Assembly (NCBI RefSeq): GCF_003610295.1
Contig: NZ_RAPV01000001.1
Location: forward strand, 6,820,001-6,884,000
DNA from: Paraburkholderia sp. BL23I1N1
Lineage (GTDB): Bacteria; Pseudomonadota; Gammaproteobacteria; Burkholderiales; Burkholderiaceae
DNA: 64,000 nt
Direction: 5' to 3'
Numbering within the stretch: position 1 is the first letter of the stretch; each line of letters starts with the position of its first letter. Shown one piece after another: positions 8,137 through 17,562 of this stretch. Below the pieces are notes generated by a model. That model ran no database searches and had not been told where the DNA came from. It saw only the letters and a list, made by a program, of their open reading frames with translations. The translations under genes and the position numbers were made by a program.

Positions 8137-9225
8137 ATGCAATTCGGTTTGTTCATGACCTTGCCGGCCCCGGCACCCACGCCCGCAGCCGAGCTTTATC
8201 AGCGCGCGATCGCCATGGCCGAGGCCGCCGATACGCTCGGCTTCAGCCACTTGTGGCTAGCCGAACATCACTTCACGAACTACTCGCACTCGTCACGGCC
8301 GCTGATGCTGCTTTCGCACATCGCCGCGCGCACCCGCCATTTGCGCCTCGGCTCGGCCATCGTGCCGGTGCCGCTGCATCATCCGTTGGTGATCGCGGAG
8401 GAACTCGCCACGCTCGACGTGCTGAGCGGCGGCCGTGTCGAAGCCGGCCTCGGCAGCGGCTATCAACGCTATCAGTACGAGCGCTTCCAGCTCGTCAAAG
8501 GCGCCACCTCGGCCCGCGACGACGAAGCGATCGACGTGCTGTTGCAAGCGCTACGCGAACCCCTGTTCTCGCACCACGGCGAGTACTTCGACATCCCCCG
8601 CACCGGCCTCGTGCCGCAGCCGCTGCAACGCGCGATGCCGGTGTGGCTCGTCGTCAATTCGAGCCGGCAAGCGTCGGTCGAACAGGCGGTGCGGCGGCGC
8701 GCGAATCTCTTCACCGGCGTGCTCGAACCGATTTCGAAGCTGACTGATGTGCGGCGCCAATACCCGGACCTCGCCAGCGCGCTCGCGACCTCACGCATCG
8801 GCACGCAGCGCCCCGTGTTCGTCGCGCAAAACGAAGCGCAGGCCCGCGAAGCCGTCGAGCACGCGCGTTGGAACGGACGCGCCACGTTGCGCCTGCGTCA
8901 CGATATGGGCGACGTGGTGGACGGCAGGGTGCCGGCAGAGCCGCTCCCCGACGAACCGTCCGACGACGCATTGCGCCACGACTTCCTCGTGATCGGCACC
9001 GCCGACGAATGCATTCACCAGTTGCGCCGCATTCGAAGCGGGCTCGGTTGTGACTACTTCAGTGCGAGCTTCTGGTTCGGCTCGATGCCGCATGAGATGG
9101 CGATGGCGTCGATGCGCCGGTTCGCACGCGACGTGATGCCCGCCTTCGCCGGCGAAGCGGCTGCGGCGGGCACACAGCCAGCGCCGGCACCACGCCCGCA
9201 ATGGGAATCCACCCTGGCGTGGTGA
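8137..9225 (+). CDS. LLM-class flavin-dependent monooxygenase (luciferase-like)
   Basis: 362 residues of the bacterial luciferase-like TIM-barrel family: N-terminal MQFGLFMTLPAPAP, then LWLAEHHF, SAIVPVPLHHP and LGSGYQRYQYERF motifs. These enzymes use reduced FMN, supplied by a separate reductase, to oxygenate aldehydes, sulfonates or natural-product intermediates. It has a GGGAG-type ribosome site. It stands between the HrpB-boxed methyltransferase operon and the first large effector gene. No substrate can be assigned. Confidence 0.85.
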   Translation: MQFGLFMTLPAPAPTPAAELYQRAIAMAEAADTLGFSHLWLAEHHFTNYSHSSRPLMLLSHIAARTRHLRLGSAIVPVPLHHPLVIAEELATLDVLSGGRVEAGLGSGYQRYQYERFQLVKGATSARDDEAIDVLLQALREPLFSHHGEYFDIPRTGLVPQPLQRAMPVWLVVNSSRQASVEQAVRRRANLFTGVLEPISKLTDVRRQYPDLASALATSRIGTQRPVFVAQNEAQAREAVEHARWNGRATLRLRHDMGDVVDGRVPAEPLPDEPSDDALRHDFLVIGTADECIHQLRRIRSGLGCDYFSASFWFGSMPHEMAMASMRRFARDVMPAFAGEAAAAGTQPAPAPRPQWESTLAW

Positions 9226-9280
9226 ACGCATTCAGCGCGCATGGCAAGCGTTCGTGCGAACGGCGTTCGCAGCTGTTACG

Positions 9281-9305
9281 TTCGCATCCTCGGCCCTTAC
9301 TTCGG
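9281..9305 (+). promoter_or_regulatory. PIP/hrpII box upstream of the first large effector gene
   Basis: TTCGC-N15-TTCGG, an exact TTCG-N16-TTCG hrpII box. The expected -10 window near 9335 contains TGAAAAT, which is not an exact YANNNT. The box is the only such pair in the 139-bp gap before the effector gene. Confidence 0.75.
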
Positions 9306-9394
9306 ACTTCAAGCACCGCAATGTGACGTGGCGATGAAAATTCGTCATCGTCGGTGATCAGCCGATGCGACCGTCCTCACATGGGAGACCGCTC

Positions 9395-12300
9395 GTGCCA
9401 TTCGGGATTCGCAACCCTTTCTCACGCGGTGCGCCGCCAGTTCAGCAACAGCAGCCTGCCGGCCCGCAGGCGAATCAGCCGCCGACCGACGCGCCGCTGC
9501 CCGACACGCGTGTGGTTGGCGGCCCGCTCGACAAGCTGCGCGCCCTGCGTCACCATCTGCCGGGCGCGTCGGTGCCGGCGCAAGGTGCGCAGGGCGCGCA
9601 GGGGCAGGCGCAGAATAGGCCGATGCCGCAAGGCTCGCCCCTCAACGACCTGACCGGCGGCGGCGCGAATCGCGCCTACACGCCGTTCCACGCGCGGACC
9701 ACCGTGCGCGCGTCGCGGCCCGCGCCAGAAATCGCGCTTGGCCCCGGGCAGACTCGCACGCCGAAGGCCAACGCAAGCACGCCGCTTGGCGTCAACTCGC
9801 AGCACAGGGCCAACGTGAAGACGTCGGTCGGCGAGAACGAGCGCGCCGAGCCGCAAGCGCACGCCGAGTTGCGCAACGTGGCCGATGCCGACGAGCATCT
9901 CCGCGCGAGCTTTCCGGCCGAAACGGGCACCCAGTTCGCAACCGATCGTGACGCGCTGTTGAACGACATTCGCGAAGCGATTCCGCAAGCTCAGCGCGGC
10001 AACCCGCCGCTCGCGAAGGCGCGCTTTCTCGGTCACGCGCTCGCCGAAGCGACGGGCGGCAACGTGCAACGCGCGAGCGACGTGCTCGGCGTGCTGCAAG
10101 GCACGATCCCGCACCCCAATGCGCAGCAGGAGCGCGATGCGTTCGCGACGCGCTGCGCGATGGCGCGCTCGCGAGCCTCGTTCCGCGCGCTGCGCGACGT
10201 CGAGACGGCCCCGCAGATGGGCGGCGCTATCCACGGGCCCACCGACCGCGACCGCAAGGTCCACGCGGAAGCCGACTGGCAAACGTTGCGCGCCGCCAGC
10301 ACGTTGTTGTCGGCGTGGCCGGCCGGCATGGAAAAACCCGGCTCGCTGCGCGAACTCAGCGAAGCGGCCAACGCCATGCTGCCGCCCGCCGAACGCGATC
10401 CCAATACACAAGTCGCGCAAAGCCAGCAGCAGGCCGCGATCAGCCTGGCACTGGCGCCGCATGCGCAGACCGCCAAGGCGATGCTGTGCGGCAACGCGTT
10501 GCTCGGCAGTCCGCGCGCCCAGCCGGAAACGCGCTTTCGTTCGGCGTACCTGGCACATCGCAACGGGATCGCCGAAGCCGATGTCGGCCAGGTGCAGAAC
10601 CGCATGTACTCGCTGGTCAAGCACGCGCAACGCAACGCGACGTCAGCGCGCACCGGTTCGTGGATGAACCGCACGGCGCAGCGTTTTCGCAGCGGCGTCA
10701 AGCAAAGCTTCGGCCACGACAAGGACCCCATCTCGGCGCTCGGCATGGGCACTGCTGGCGGTCTGATGGATCATCCGAACAAGGACTTCAGCACGCTGCA
10801 ATCCATCGACGCGGTGGTCGACGTGCTGAATACGCAGGTGGTGAGCGCGCCGCACCGGCGGGTCGGCGAAGCGCCGGACAACGCGACGATGACCGCCGCC
10901 GTGCGCGCCGCCGCGCTGCGCCAGTGGAAGGCGGGCATCGGCACCAAGGGCTGGCTGCGCGACGATACGAAATTCGGTCGCCTGCAACGCAACCAGATTG
11001 CCGGCGACGTGGCGACCGCGCTGCGCATCGACAAGGATGCGGTGCGCAACAGCCCGGCGTTCCGCGATCTACCGAAGATGAACGCCGAGACGCTGCGTAA
11101 CTGGGCAACCGACGCGGGCGCGACGATGAACACGCCGATCGGCTCGACTGGCCGCACGCTCCGCGAAAATCTCGACCGCATGCAGGCGATCCGCCAGGAT
11201 CCGGTGGCGACGCCGGCCACGCCGCAAGGCAACATCGATTCGCTGTGCCATCTGGTCGAAAACGTGCCGAAAACATGGAGCGTGCAGATGTCGAGCGGCG
11301 GCGTCTATGGGCTCGACGCGAACATCTCCGAGAACATCGCGACCGCGCTCGGCCTCGTCGGCGCGCCAGGCGCGTCGGTGGCACCGGACGTGCGCTACCT
11401 GAAAGGCCGTCACGCGGTGCTCGAAGTCGGTTCCACCTCGCATCACGGAGAAATGTTCATCGGCACCGACAACCGCAAGTCCGCGCACATCGGTGTGGGC
11501 GGCTTCATCGGCTGGTCGCTCGCGGGCGGCAAGGCGATGGCGAGCGGCTACGGGTCCCTGATCGGCGGGCGCGACACCAGCAATCCGCGCGGCGTGGTGA
11601 TCCGCACGCCGTTCGCTCAGACCGGCAACAACGACCCCGAGGCCTGGCGCGGCAAGATGACCGACGTGGTGCGTACGCTCGGCAGCTCCGGTACGGGCGG
11701 ACAACTGCCGCGCACGAAGGACGAAATGTGGAACGGCATGGCGGACAGGTTCTTTGCCGATCCGGACGTGTCGATCGGCTGGGTCGACAACAAGAGCAGT
11801 TCGAACTATGGCGCGCTCGCGGCGACAGGCGGCGCGCGTTATGTGACCCCGGCCAACGTCAAGTTCGGGCCGCTTGTGACAGTCGAAGGCGTCTTCAGCA
11901 AAAGCAAGGCCCACGCGACCGATCAGAGCGGCGCGCGCAATGTCGACAAATCGAGCAGCAGCCATCGCGCGGCGCTCAACGGCAGCGCCACGCTGGTGGC
12001 GAGCGCGCCGCCCGTGCCGACCGGCAACTTCGGTCCGTTCAACTCGCTGTCGTTTTCGAGCGCGCCCATGGTCGGCATCGGCACGACCTTGATGCAGACC
12101 GGCACCGGCTCGACGCTGCGGCTCTACGAAGAGAACGGCGACATCGTGCCCGAGCGCACCTATCGCGACACCGAGTTCACCTCCGTCGGCAATTACCTGC
12201 AATACATCGACAGCCGCAATGCTGCATGGGCGCATTCGATGAACGACGACCAGGCGGCATTGGACACGTATCAGAGCAAGGTCAAGCTCAACGCGACGCG

Positions 12301-12619
12301 CGGCAATCAGTACTATGGCGAGCGGCAGCGCATCGTGCCGCAAGCCGCCGCCGAAATCAACGCGTATCGCGGCACGCTGCGGATGTTCGAGCAAGGCGGA
12401 CGCACGCCGACCCAGGACGAGCAGAAGGAAATGCTGCGGATTCGCGGCGAGATCGCAAGCCTGCTCGAGGCACCGACAAGCTGGACGAATCATGCGCTGT
12501 ACAGTTACGAGTCGAATTCGGCGTCGCGCACGTCGGGGCTCTCGTATGTCGGCACGGCGCAAGCAGTCAAGCAGGTCAGTGCGCAGCGGGAACTCAGTTT
12601 GTTGGAGACGCGGGTTTGA
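9395..12619 (+). CDS. Giant AWR/RipA-like type III effector
   Basis: About 1074 residues from a GTG at 9395 that has GGGAGA six bases upstream; an ATG at 9365 would add ten residues. The N-terminus is Pro/Gln/Ser-rich and disordered, typical of a type III secretion signal. There is no signal peptide and no membrane span. It is clearly paralogous over its C-terminal half to the 1100-residue protein at 45416-48718: a GVG-rich strand block, then an FFADPDVSIGW motif and a TYRDTEF motif. Size, pairing and composition resemble the AWR (RipA) effector family of Ralstonia; that family call is from memory of motifs, not a search. A HrpB box lies upstream. Family members act in plant cells, and AWR5 is known to inhibit TOR signalling. 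Confidence 0.7.
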   Translation: MPFGIRNPFSRGAPPVQQQQPAGPQANQPPTDAPLPDTRVVGGPLDKLRALRHHLPGASVPAQGAQGAQGQAQNRPMPQGSPLNDLTGGGANRAYTPFHARTTVRASRPAPEIALGPGQTRTPKANASTPLGVNSQHRANVKTSVGENERAEPQAHAELRNVADADEHLRASFPAETGTQFATDRDALLNDIREAIPQAQRGNPPLAKARFLGHALAEATGGNVQRASDVLGVLQGTIPHPNAQQERDAFATRCAMARSRASFRALRDVETAPQMGGAIHGPTDRDRKVHAEADWQTLRAASTLLSAWPAGMEKPGSLRELSEAANAMLPPAERDPNTQVAQSQQQAAISLALAPHAQTAKAMLCGNALLGSPRAQPETRFRSAYLAHRNGIAEADVGQVQNRMYSLVKHAQRNATSARTGSWMNRTAQRFRSGVKQSFGHDKDPISALGMGTAGGLMDHPNKDFSTLQSIDAVVDVLNTQVVSAPHRRVGEAPDNATMTAAVRAAALRQWKAGIGTKGWLRDDTKFGRLQRNQIAGDVATALRIDKDAVRNSPAFRDLPKMNAETLRNWATDAGATMNTPIGSTGRTLRENLDRMQAIRQDPVATPATPQGNIDSLCHLVENVPKTWSVQMSSGGVYGLDANISENIATALGLVGAPGASVAPDVRYLKGRHAVLEVGSTSHHGEMFIGTDNRKSAHIGVGGFIGWSLAGGKAMASGYGSLIGGRDTSNPRGVVIRTPFAQTGNNDPEAWRGKMTDVVRTLGSSGTGGQLPRTKDEMWNGMADRFFADPDVSIGWVDNKSSSNYGALAATGGARYVTPANVKFGPLVTVEGVFSKSKAHATDQSGARNVDKSSSSHRAALNGSATLVASAPPVPTGNFGPFNSLSFSSAPMVGIGTTLMQTGTGSTLRLYEENGDIVPERTYRDTEFTSVGNYLQYIDSRNAAWAHSMNDDQAALDTYQSKVKLNATRGNQYYGERQRIVPQAAAEINAYRGTLRMFEQGGRTPTQDEQKEMLRIRGEIASLLEAPTSWTNHALYSYESNSASRTSGLSYVGTAQAVKQVSAQRELSLLETRV

Positions 12620-12630
12620 GTTGAGCGCGC

Positions 12631-13995
12631 CTAGCCTTCGAGCGCGGCGCGCACCCGCTCGCCGATCGCATCGAATCGGGCTCGTTGCAAGCGCGCGTAG
12701 TCGTCGTATGCGGCAATCAAGGCGTTGCGCACACTTTGATCCTGCAGCGAGGCGATGGCCGCGAGCGCGGCTTGGGCACCGTTGTCGTCATCGCAGGCCG
12801 CGCTCCATGACGCGCAACCCGCTTCGCTCAGCAGACGCTCGATGCGCGCGTCCATCGACAGCCCGAACACCGGCACGCCATGCGAGATCGCGAGCACGGC
12901 CGCGTGATAGCGCGTCGTCACCACACACGCGGCATGCGCAACGGTGGCGGCCACTTCGTCGAGCGTATGCGGGCCGCGCGCGACGATGTCGATTGGGAAT
13001 GGCACGCGGGCCGCGAGATCGACACACGCGCTGCGGTCGAGTTGCTCCATCCCCACCAGCGTCGGCGCGTAACCTTGCGCCTTCAAGCCAACCGCGATCT
13101 GCGCGAAGCGATCGAGATAGGCGTGACAGGCCTCGGCGCGCGCCGCGTCCCAACTGTGAAAATGCAACTGCCCATAGCGCATCGGCGATGACTCGCCGCG
13201 GGCGTCGAGTTCGCGCGCCCGCGCGGCATCGGCGCGCACCGGCCACCAGAACGGATTGTTCGGACATAGCGCGACGCGTCGCGGAGCAGACGCCTCGTTG
13301 CGTGCATCGGCCAGCGCCCGATATGTCCACGCGGTATCGGCACCCACTTGCGCGAGCACGCCGAGCGACGCGAGTTGCGCACGCGCCGCTTCGTTGCGGC
13401 AAATGATTTCGCCGGCCTCAGTATTGCGTTCGACAAAGCGCGTGAGCGCCACGCTCATCGTGCCGCTATCGACGCCATACGCAATCGCCGGCCGCCCATG
13501 CGCATGCGCGAGCGCAATCCCGCCGATCAGCACGCCGGCCAGCGAATCGGAAAACTTCGACGTGTACGTCGAGCCTTCTACGTTCAGCACGAGATCGGCA
13601 TCGCGCACGGCGGCGTCGAGCGCGTCGGGCAGGTAAGGCAGCGAAGGCGTGAGCCGCGGCGTGCCGGCCAGCAGCGGATGATCGAAGCAATCGCCGAGCG
13701 CGAACAGCGTGATGCGGGGCTCGCGCGGCGCGAGCAGACAGCGCAACTGGGCAATCGTTTCGATCGTGCGCAGGTCCGCGCCGGTGTTGCCTGCGCCGCT
13801 GTAGCCGAGCAGCAGCACGCGCGGCGCGTCATGATCGGCGCCGGGATCGCTGCGGACGGGCATGCGCCGCGCCGCGTTGATGCGTTGCTGCATGTCGTCG
13901 AGAAAGACCTCATCTGGTGCGGGTGCCCCCGCATATCGATTCAACGCGGCGAGCGAGCGCTGCAACGGACTCTCGGCGATATCCCAATCCATCAC
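12631..13995 (-). CDS. Polysaccharide pyruvyl transferase family protein
   Basis: 454 residues. It has the CsaB/WcaK-like two-domain pattern: an N-terminal LLLGYSGAGNTGADLR nucleotide-sugar-like loop, VLNVEGSTYTSKFSD, and the C-terminal signature VVTTRYHAAVLAISHGVPV with a downstream D-x-R-IE segment. Characterised members add pyruvate ketals to cell-surface sugars using PEP, but the superfamily also includes unassigned natural-product enzymes. The ATG overlaps the MenD-like stop by four bases, so it is the last gene of a three-gene operon. Confidence 0.8.
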   Translation of the reverse strand: MMDWDIAESPLQRSLAALNRYAGAPAPDEVFLDDMQQRINAARRMPVRSDPGADHDAPRVLLLGYSGAGNTGADLRTIETIAQLRCLLAPREPRITLFALGDCFDHPLLAGTPRLTPSLPYLPDALDAAVRDADLVLNVEGSTYTSKFSDSLAGVLIGGIALAHAHGRPAIAYGVDSGTMSVALTRFVERNTEAGEIICRNEAARAQLASLGVLAQVGADTAWTYRALADARNEASAPRRVALCPNNPFWWPVRADAARARELDARGESSPMRYGQLHFHSWDAARAEACHAYLDRFAQIAVGLKAQGYAPTLVGMEQLDRSACVDLAARVPFPIDIVARGPHTLDEVAATVAHAACVVTTRYHAAVLAISHGVPVFGLSMDARIERLLSEAGCASWSAACDDDNGAQAALAAIASLQDQSVRNALIAAYDDYARLQRARFDAIGERVRAALEG

Positions 13996-15992
13996 GCCGC
14001 TCCCAACGCTTGCGCGAGTTGTTGCATTTGCAGCGCGCCGGAATACGGCTCGACCGCCACTTCGACGATCGTCACGCCAGCGTGATCGCGCGCCTCGGCG
14101 AGCGCCTGGTCCAACGCATCACGCGCCTCGACACGGCGATGCGCCAGCCCGAATGCTTGCGCCAGTGCGGCGACATCGAGCTGGTACGGATTGCGGATCG
14201 TGCGCCGATAGGCCGGCGCACGTGCAATCGGCAAAAAATCGAAGATCGCACCGCCGCCGTTGTCGACTACGCAGATGCAGGCCGGCGTGCTCACGCGTTG
14301 CGCGCTCGCTAACGATGAAAGATCGTGGATCAGCGCCTGATCGCCGAGCAGCAACAGACCCGCATCGCGGCGCACGAGCGCTTCGCCGAGGAACGTCGCC
14401 ATCGTGCCGTCGATCCCGCTCACGCCGCGATTCACGTAGATGTCCTGGCGCGCGGCGCGTACGTCGTAGCCGATATCGGCGTGACGCATCGACATGGAAT
14501 TGCCGAGATGGACGAAGCCGAAGCCCGGCGCCGCCAGCACGCGATGAACGGCAGACACCTCGCCCCAGGCGAGCGCTGCGACGCAAGAGCGTCGCTCGCG
14601 CGCGCCATAGCCGGCGACGCTTGCCCAGCGATCGCGCCAGGAAAAAGCGACGGGCGCAGGAGGTTGCGTGGAGGCGTTGGGGCTGGCATTGGCATGCGTC
14701 TGTCCACGCATGGCTTCGCCCAATGCCGTGGCAATCCCATGCAGCATCGCGGGAGAAGGTGCGACCAGCACGTCACGCGGATCCAGCGCCGCGTGCAGAT
14801 AGTCGTGCGCCACACGGCAAGGCGCGATCTTGATCGTGGGCACGTCGGCGTGCGTTTCAAGGTACGCGTGCAGCACCGGCATGACCGGTGCGAGGCCGAA
14901 GCGCACGACCAGTTCCGCCCGCGCCGATGCCATTCGCGCAGCGCCGCCGAACACATCGAATGCGTTGACGATCAATGCGCCCGACGCACCGCGAGCGGCC
15001 GCTTCCGGCGCCAGCGCGGACGGTCCCGATCGCAGCCCGCTGCCCGCATCGGCGAGTACGGGAAAACCGCTCGCCGCGGCCAACGCGAAAATCGCCCCGG
15101 GCGGCACGCCCGGTTCGGGGCCGACCACGATTAAGCCGTCGAGGCCGTCACTGAGCGGACGGCTGCCGCGCCTCGCCAGCACGCGCGCCATGACGCGTTC
15201 GACGATATGCGTGGGAGACGCCTCCGAAGTCCTGACCTCGGCGCGGGGAGACGCGGGGTGAACATGCGAAGCCGCGGATGCCTGTGCAGCATGGATGGCA
15301 TCACCCTGCGCCACCGTTGCTCGCGCTACGCGGACCGTCTCGAACGAAACCGGCTGCGTCTCGACCGCATCGTAGACACCCGCCAGCGGCACATTGAGAT
15401 GCACGGGACCGCGCGTCGGCCGCCTCGACGATGGGTGTGCATCGACACGCGACAAGCTGTCCTCAACGTCGGCCACGCCGTCAACCATGGCAGCAAGCGC
15501 TACCGCGAGCGCATCACGGGCCTGCGCAAGAATCTGCACAGAATCTTCGGGATCGGCGAGGTCCGCCTGCGCGCGCACGAACGCGCGGGTCACGCCGAGG
15601 TGATCGGCCATCTGGCCAAATCCGGTGCCACGCAACGCACGTGGCCGGTCGCATGTCAGGACGACGAGCGGCACATCGGACGCGTCCGCTTCGGTCAACG
15701 CCGGCAATACATTCGCCACCGCCGAGCCGGACGTCGTGACGATCGCGACCGGTTCGCCGCTCGCCTTCGCGATCCCGAGCGCTACGAACGCGCCACTGCG
15801 CTCATCCGCGCAGACCATCTCGACGGCGATTCGCGGATGAGCATCGAACGCGAGACACATGGCGCTCGCGCGTCCACCGGGACACAACACGGCATGAAGC
15901 ACACCGGCCGTACTCAACATTTCGACGATGAATTCCACCCACACCGCGTTAAGCGATTCCCCACTCGCGGCAACATCAAGGACGGCGCCCAT
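13992..15992 (-). CDS. MenD-like thiamine-diphosphate enzyme (SEPHCHC synthase homologue)
   Basis: 666 residues from the ATG at 15992, which shares one base with the Rieske gene stop. MenD hallmarks are clear: LCPGGRAS (from CPGSRS), a catalytic-Glu region ADERSGAFVALGIAKASG, DRPRALRGTGFGQ, HLGNSMSMRHAD, NRGVSGIDGT, and a ThDP segment GDQALIHDLSSL followed by VDNGGGAIFDFLP. The ThDP motif ends DN instead of NN. The middle third (residues ~180-290) is longer than in classical MenD. True MenD joins 2-oxoglutarate-derived succinyl semialdehyde to isochorismate in menaquinone synthesis. Here no other men gene is visible and the neighbours are a Rieske oxygenase and a pyruvyl-transferase homologue, so a related carboligation in a dedicated pathway is more likely. 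Confidence 0.85.
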   Translation of the reverse strand: MGAVLDVAASGESLNAVWVEFIVEMLSTAGVLHAVLCPGGRASAMCLAFDAHPRIAVEMVCADERSGAFVALGIAKASGEPVAIVTTSGSAVANVLPALTEADASDVPLVVLTCDRPRALRGTGFGQMADHLGVTRAFVRAQADLADPEDSVQILAQARDALAVALAAMVDGVADVEDSLSRVDAHPSSRRPTRGPVHLNVPLAGVYDAVETQPVSFETVRVARATVAQGDAIHAAQASAASHVHPASPRAEVRTSEASPTHIVERVMARVLARRGSRPLSDGLDGLIVVGPEPGVPPGAIFALAAASGFPVLADAGSGLRSGPSALAPEAAARGASGALIVNAFDVFGGAARMASARAELVVRFGLAPVMPVLHAYLETHADVPTIKIAPCRVAHDYLHAALDPRDVLVAPSPAMLHGIATALGEAMRGQTHANASPNASTQPPAPVAFSWRDRWASVAGYGARERRSCVAALAWGEVSAVHRVLAAPGFGFVHLGNSMSMRHADIGYDVRAARQDIYVNRGVSGIDGTMATFLGEALVRRDAGLLLLGDQALIHDLSSLASAQRVSTPACICVVDNGGGAIFDFLPIARAPAYRRTIRNPYQLDVAALAQAFGLAHRRVEARDALDQALAEARDHAGVTIVEVAVEPYSGALQMQQLAQALGAA

Positions 15993-17089
15993 CAAGCCAC
16001 CGCTTGCGACGTGTCCACCACCGGCGTAATCGCAATCGTGCGAGCGGGCACGGACGCCGCGCCCTGCTCCGCTGCAATCAACCGCTCCATCACGCGCCGT
16101 GCGCGAATCGCACCGGCGTCGATCGGCAGCAGCGCCGGTTGCATCGCCCAGAAATCGCTGTCGCCGAGATTCTTCTGCTGCGCTTCGAGCATCGGCAGGT
16201 CCTCGCACTCGAACGGCTTCATCAGCCCTTCGACGGCATACCGCACCAGTTCGCGCGCCGCGTCGCCCATTTCTTTCGGCAGACCGAACGCGAAGAAGTA
16301 ATGCGTCGTGCTCGCGGTTTCCGGCGTGAGCCAATGCGCCGACGGCGCGATCAGCCCCGCTACGCGCGGCATGCCGGCCGCGGTCACGCCGACCACGATC
16401 GAGAGCAGGCCGGGCGGCGTCCAGCACACGTCCATCCAGCGATCCACCCGCGTACCCGGCGGAATCCCGAAACCTTGCGCGACGAACGGTTGCAGAGCTT
16501 CGTCGTACGTGCTGCGGCGCACCCAAACGATGTCGTCGAGATTGCCCGACTGCACGTCGCCGCGCGCAATCGCCTCGCTGCCCAGCGTATCGGGATGCAG
16601 AAACTGGAAGTGGCTCAGATCGAGCAGATTGTCGGCGCTCAGTTGATAGTGCGCGCGCGTATGCAGATAACCGTCGTGCGTAACATTAGCGGCGGGATCG
16701 ACGAACGGGAACGACGGCAGCAATGCCGCGTCGGCGCGCGCGGGGTCGCCCGGCCAGAACCAGATCGCGCCATAGCGTTCGAGCGACGGGTAGGCCCGCA
16801 CCTTCGCGCCCGCCGGCACCCGGCCGTCGCCGTGCGGATTGCGCACGCACTGCCCGCTCTCGTTAAACCGCAGGCCGTGATACGGACATTCGAGCACGCC
16901 GTTCACGATACGGCCACGCGACAGCGGTGCGAAACGATGCGCGCAGCGATCGTCGAGTGCGACCGCGCGCTGTTCGGCATCGCGATACAGCACCACGGGA
17001 CGACCGAGCAGCGTGCGCGAAAACGGCGCGTCGGCGCGAACTTCGCGTGCGAAAGCGGCGACGTACCACGCGTTTAATAGAAAAGCCAT
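15992..17089 (-). CDS. Rieske-type aromatic-ring oxygenase, VanA-like alpha subunit
   Basis: 365 residues. The N-terminal Rieske [2Fe-2S] domain is visible as CAHRFAPLSRG and CPYHGLRF (Cys-x-His and Cys-x2-His). The C-terminal catalytic domain has LDLSHFQFLHPDTLG, supplying the mononuclear-iron ligands. It is closest in layout to vanillate O-demethylase or toluate-type monooxygenases, which need a separate ferredoxin reductase; none is in the window. It is first in the operon with the MenD-like enzyme and the pyruvyl-transferase homologue. Confidence 0.9.
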   Translation of the reverse strand: MAFLLNAWYVAAFAREVRADAPFSRTLLGRPVVLYRDAEQRAVALDDRCAHRFAPLSRGRIVNGVLECPYHGLRFNESGQCVRNPHGDGRVPAGAKVRAYPSLERYGAIWFWPGDPARADAALLPSFPFVDPAANVTHDGYLHTRAHYQLSADNLLDLSHFQFLHPDTLGSEAIARGDVQSGNLDDIVWVRRSTYDEALQPFVAQGFGIPPGTRVDRWMDVCWTPPGLLSIVVGVTAAGMPRVAGLIAPSAHWLTPETASTTHYFFAFGLPKEMGDAARELVRYAVEGLMKPFECEDLPMLEAQQKNLGDSDFWAMQPALLPIDAGAIRARRVMERLIAAEQGAASVPARTIAITPVVDTSQAVA

Positions 17090-17562
17090 GAGCGCACTCG
17101 CAATGGAATCAGCACGGGAAAAAGGACGGCGCGGCGCCGCTTCGCGGCCACCTCATGCGAGTGTAATTAGCCGCTCATCCCACAGATTCAACAAAGCTCA
17201 TGGAAATGCGAAGCCGCATTGCTTAAAACACGCTTAGCAAATGCTCAACAAAAGTAAATACGGCTTGCAACGCTGAAAGGTACTGCGAACCTTGCTTCGC
17301 GTGCGATTCAAGGCGATCGGGGTCTCTTTTACCCACCCGGATTTACGTAACGGTAATTGATACCGCAATTGCGAATAGCCGCGCATCTCCCGTCTAATCG
17401 CTGCGATCTTTACGCTTATTCCTCCGATCGGAACGATGCGAAACAAATTGCCAATCTTTCATGCTATTTCAATGCATGTTGGGGTGAAACAATTCGTTAC
17501 AGCCCTGATATTTTAAGGGCCGTAATTTTCGGGGCAAGCAATGCGGTTTGGGAAGCAACCTT
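17090..17562. other. AT-richer divergent intergenic region (Rieske operon / hrpG)
   Basis: 473 bp without a gene, noticeably richer in A and T than the flanks. It must hold the promoters of the leftward Rieske operon and of rightward hrpG. No TTCG-N16-TTCG box is present on either strand. A perfect 5-5-5 inverted repeat (CGGTA-ATTGA-TACCG) at 17351-17365 is a candidate operator. Confidence 0.5.

Noticed and set aside
17090..17562. Possible HrpB box for the Rieske operon or hrpG
   Set aside because: All TTCG and CGAA tetramers in the gap were checked; none are paired at 16-base spacing.
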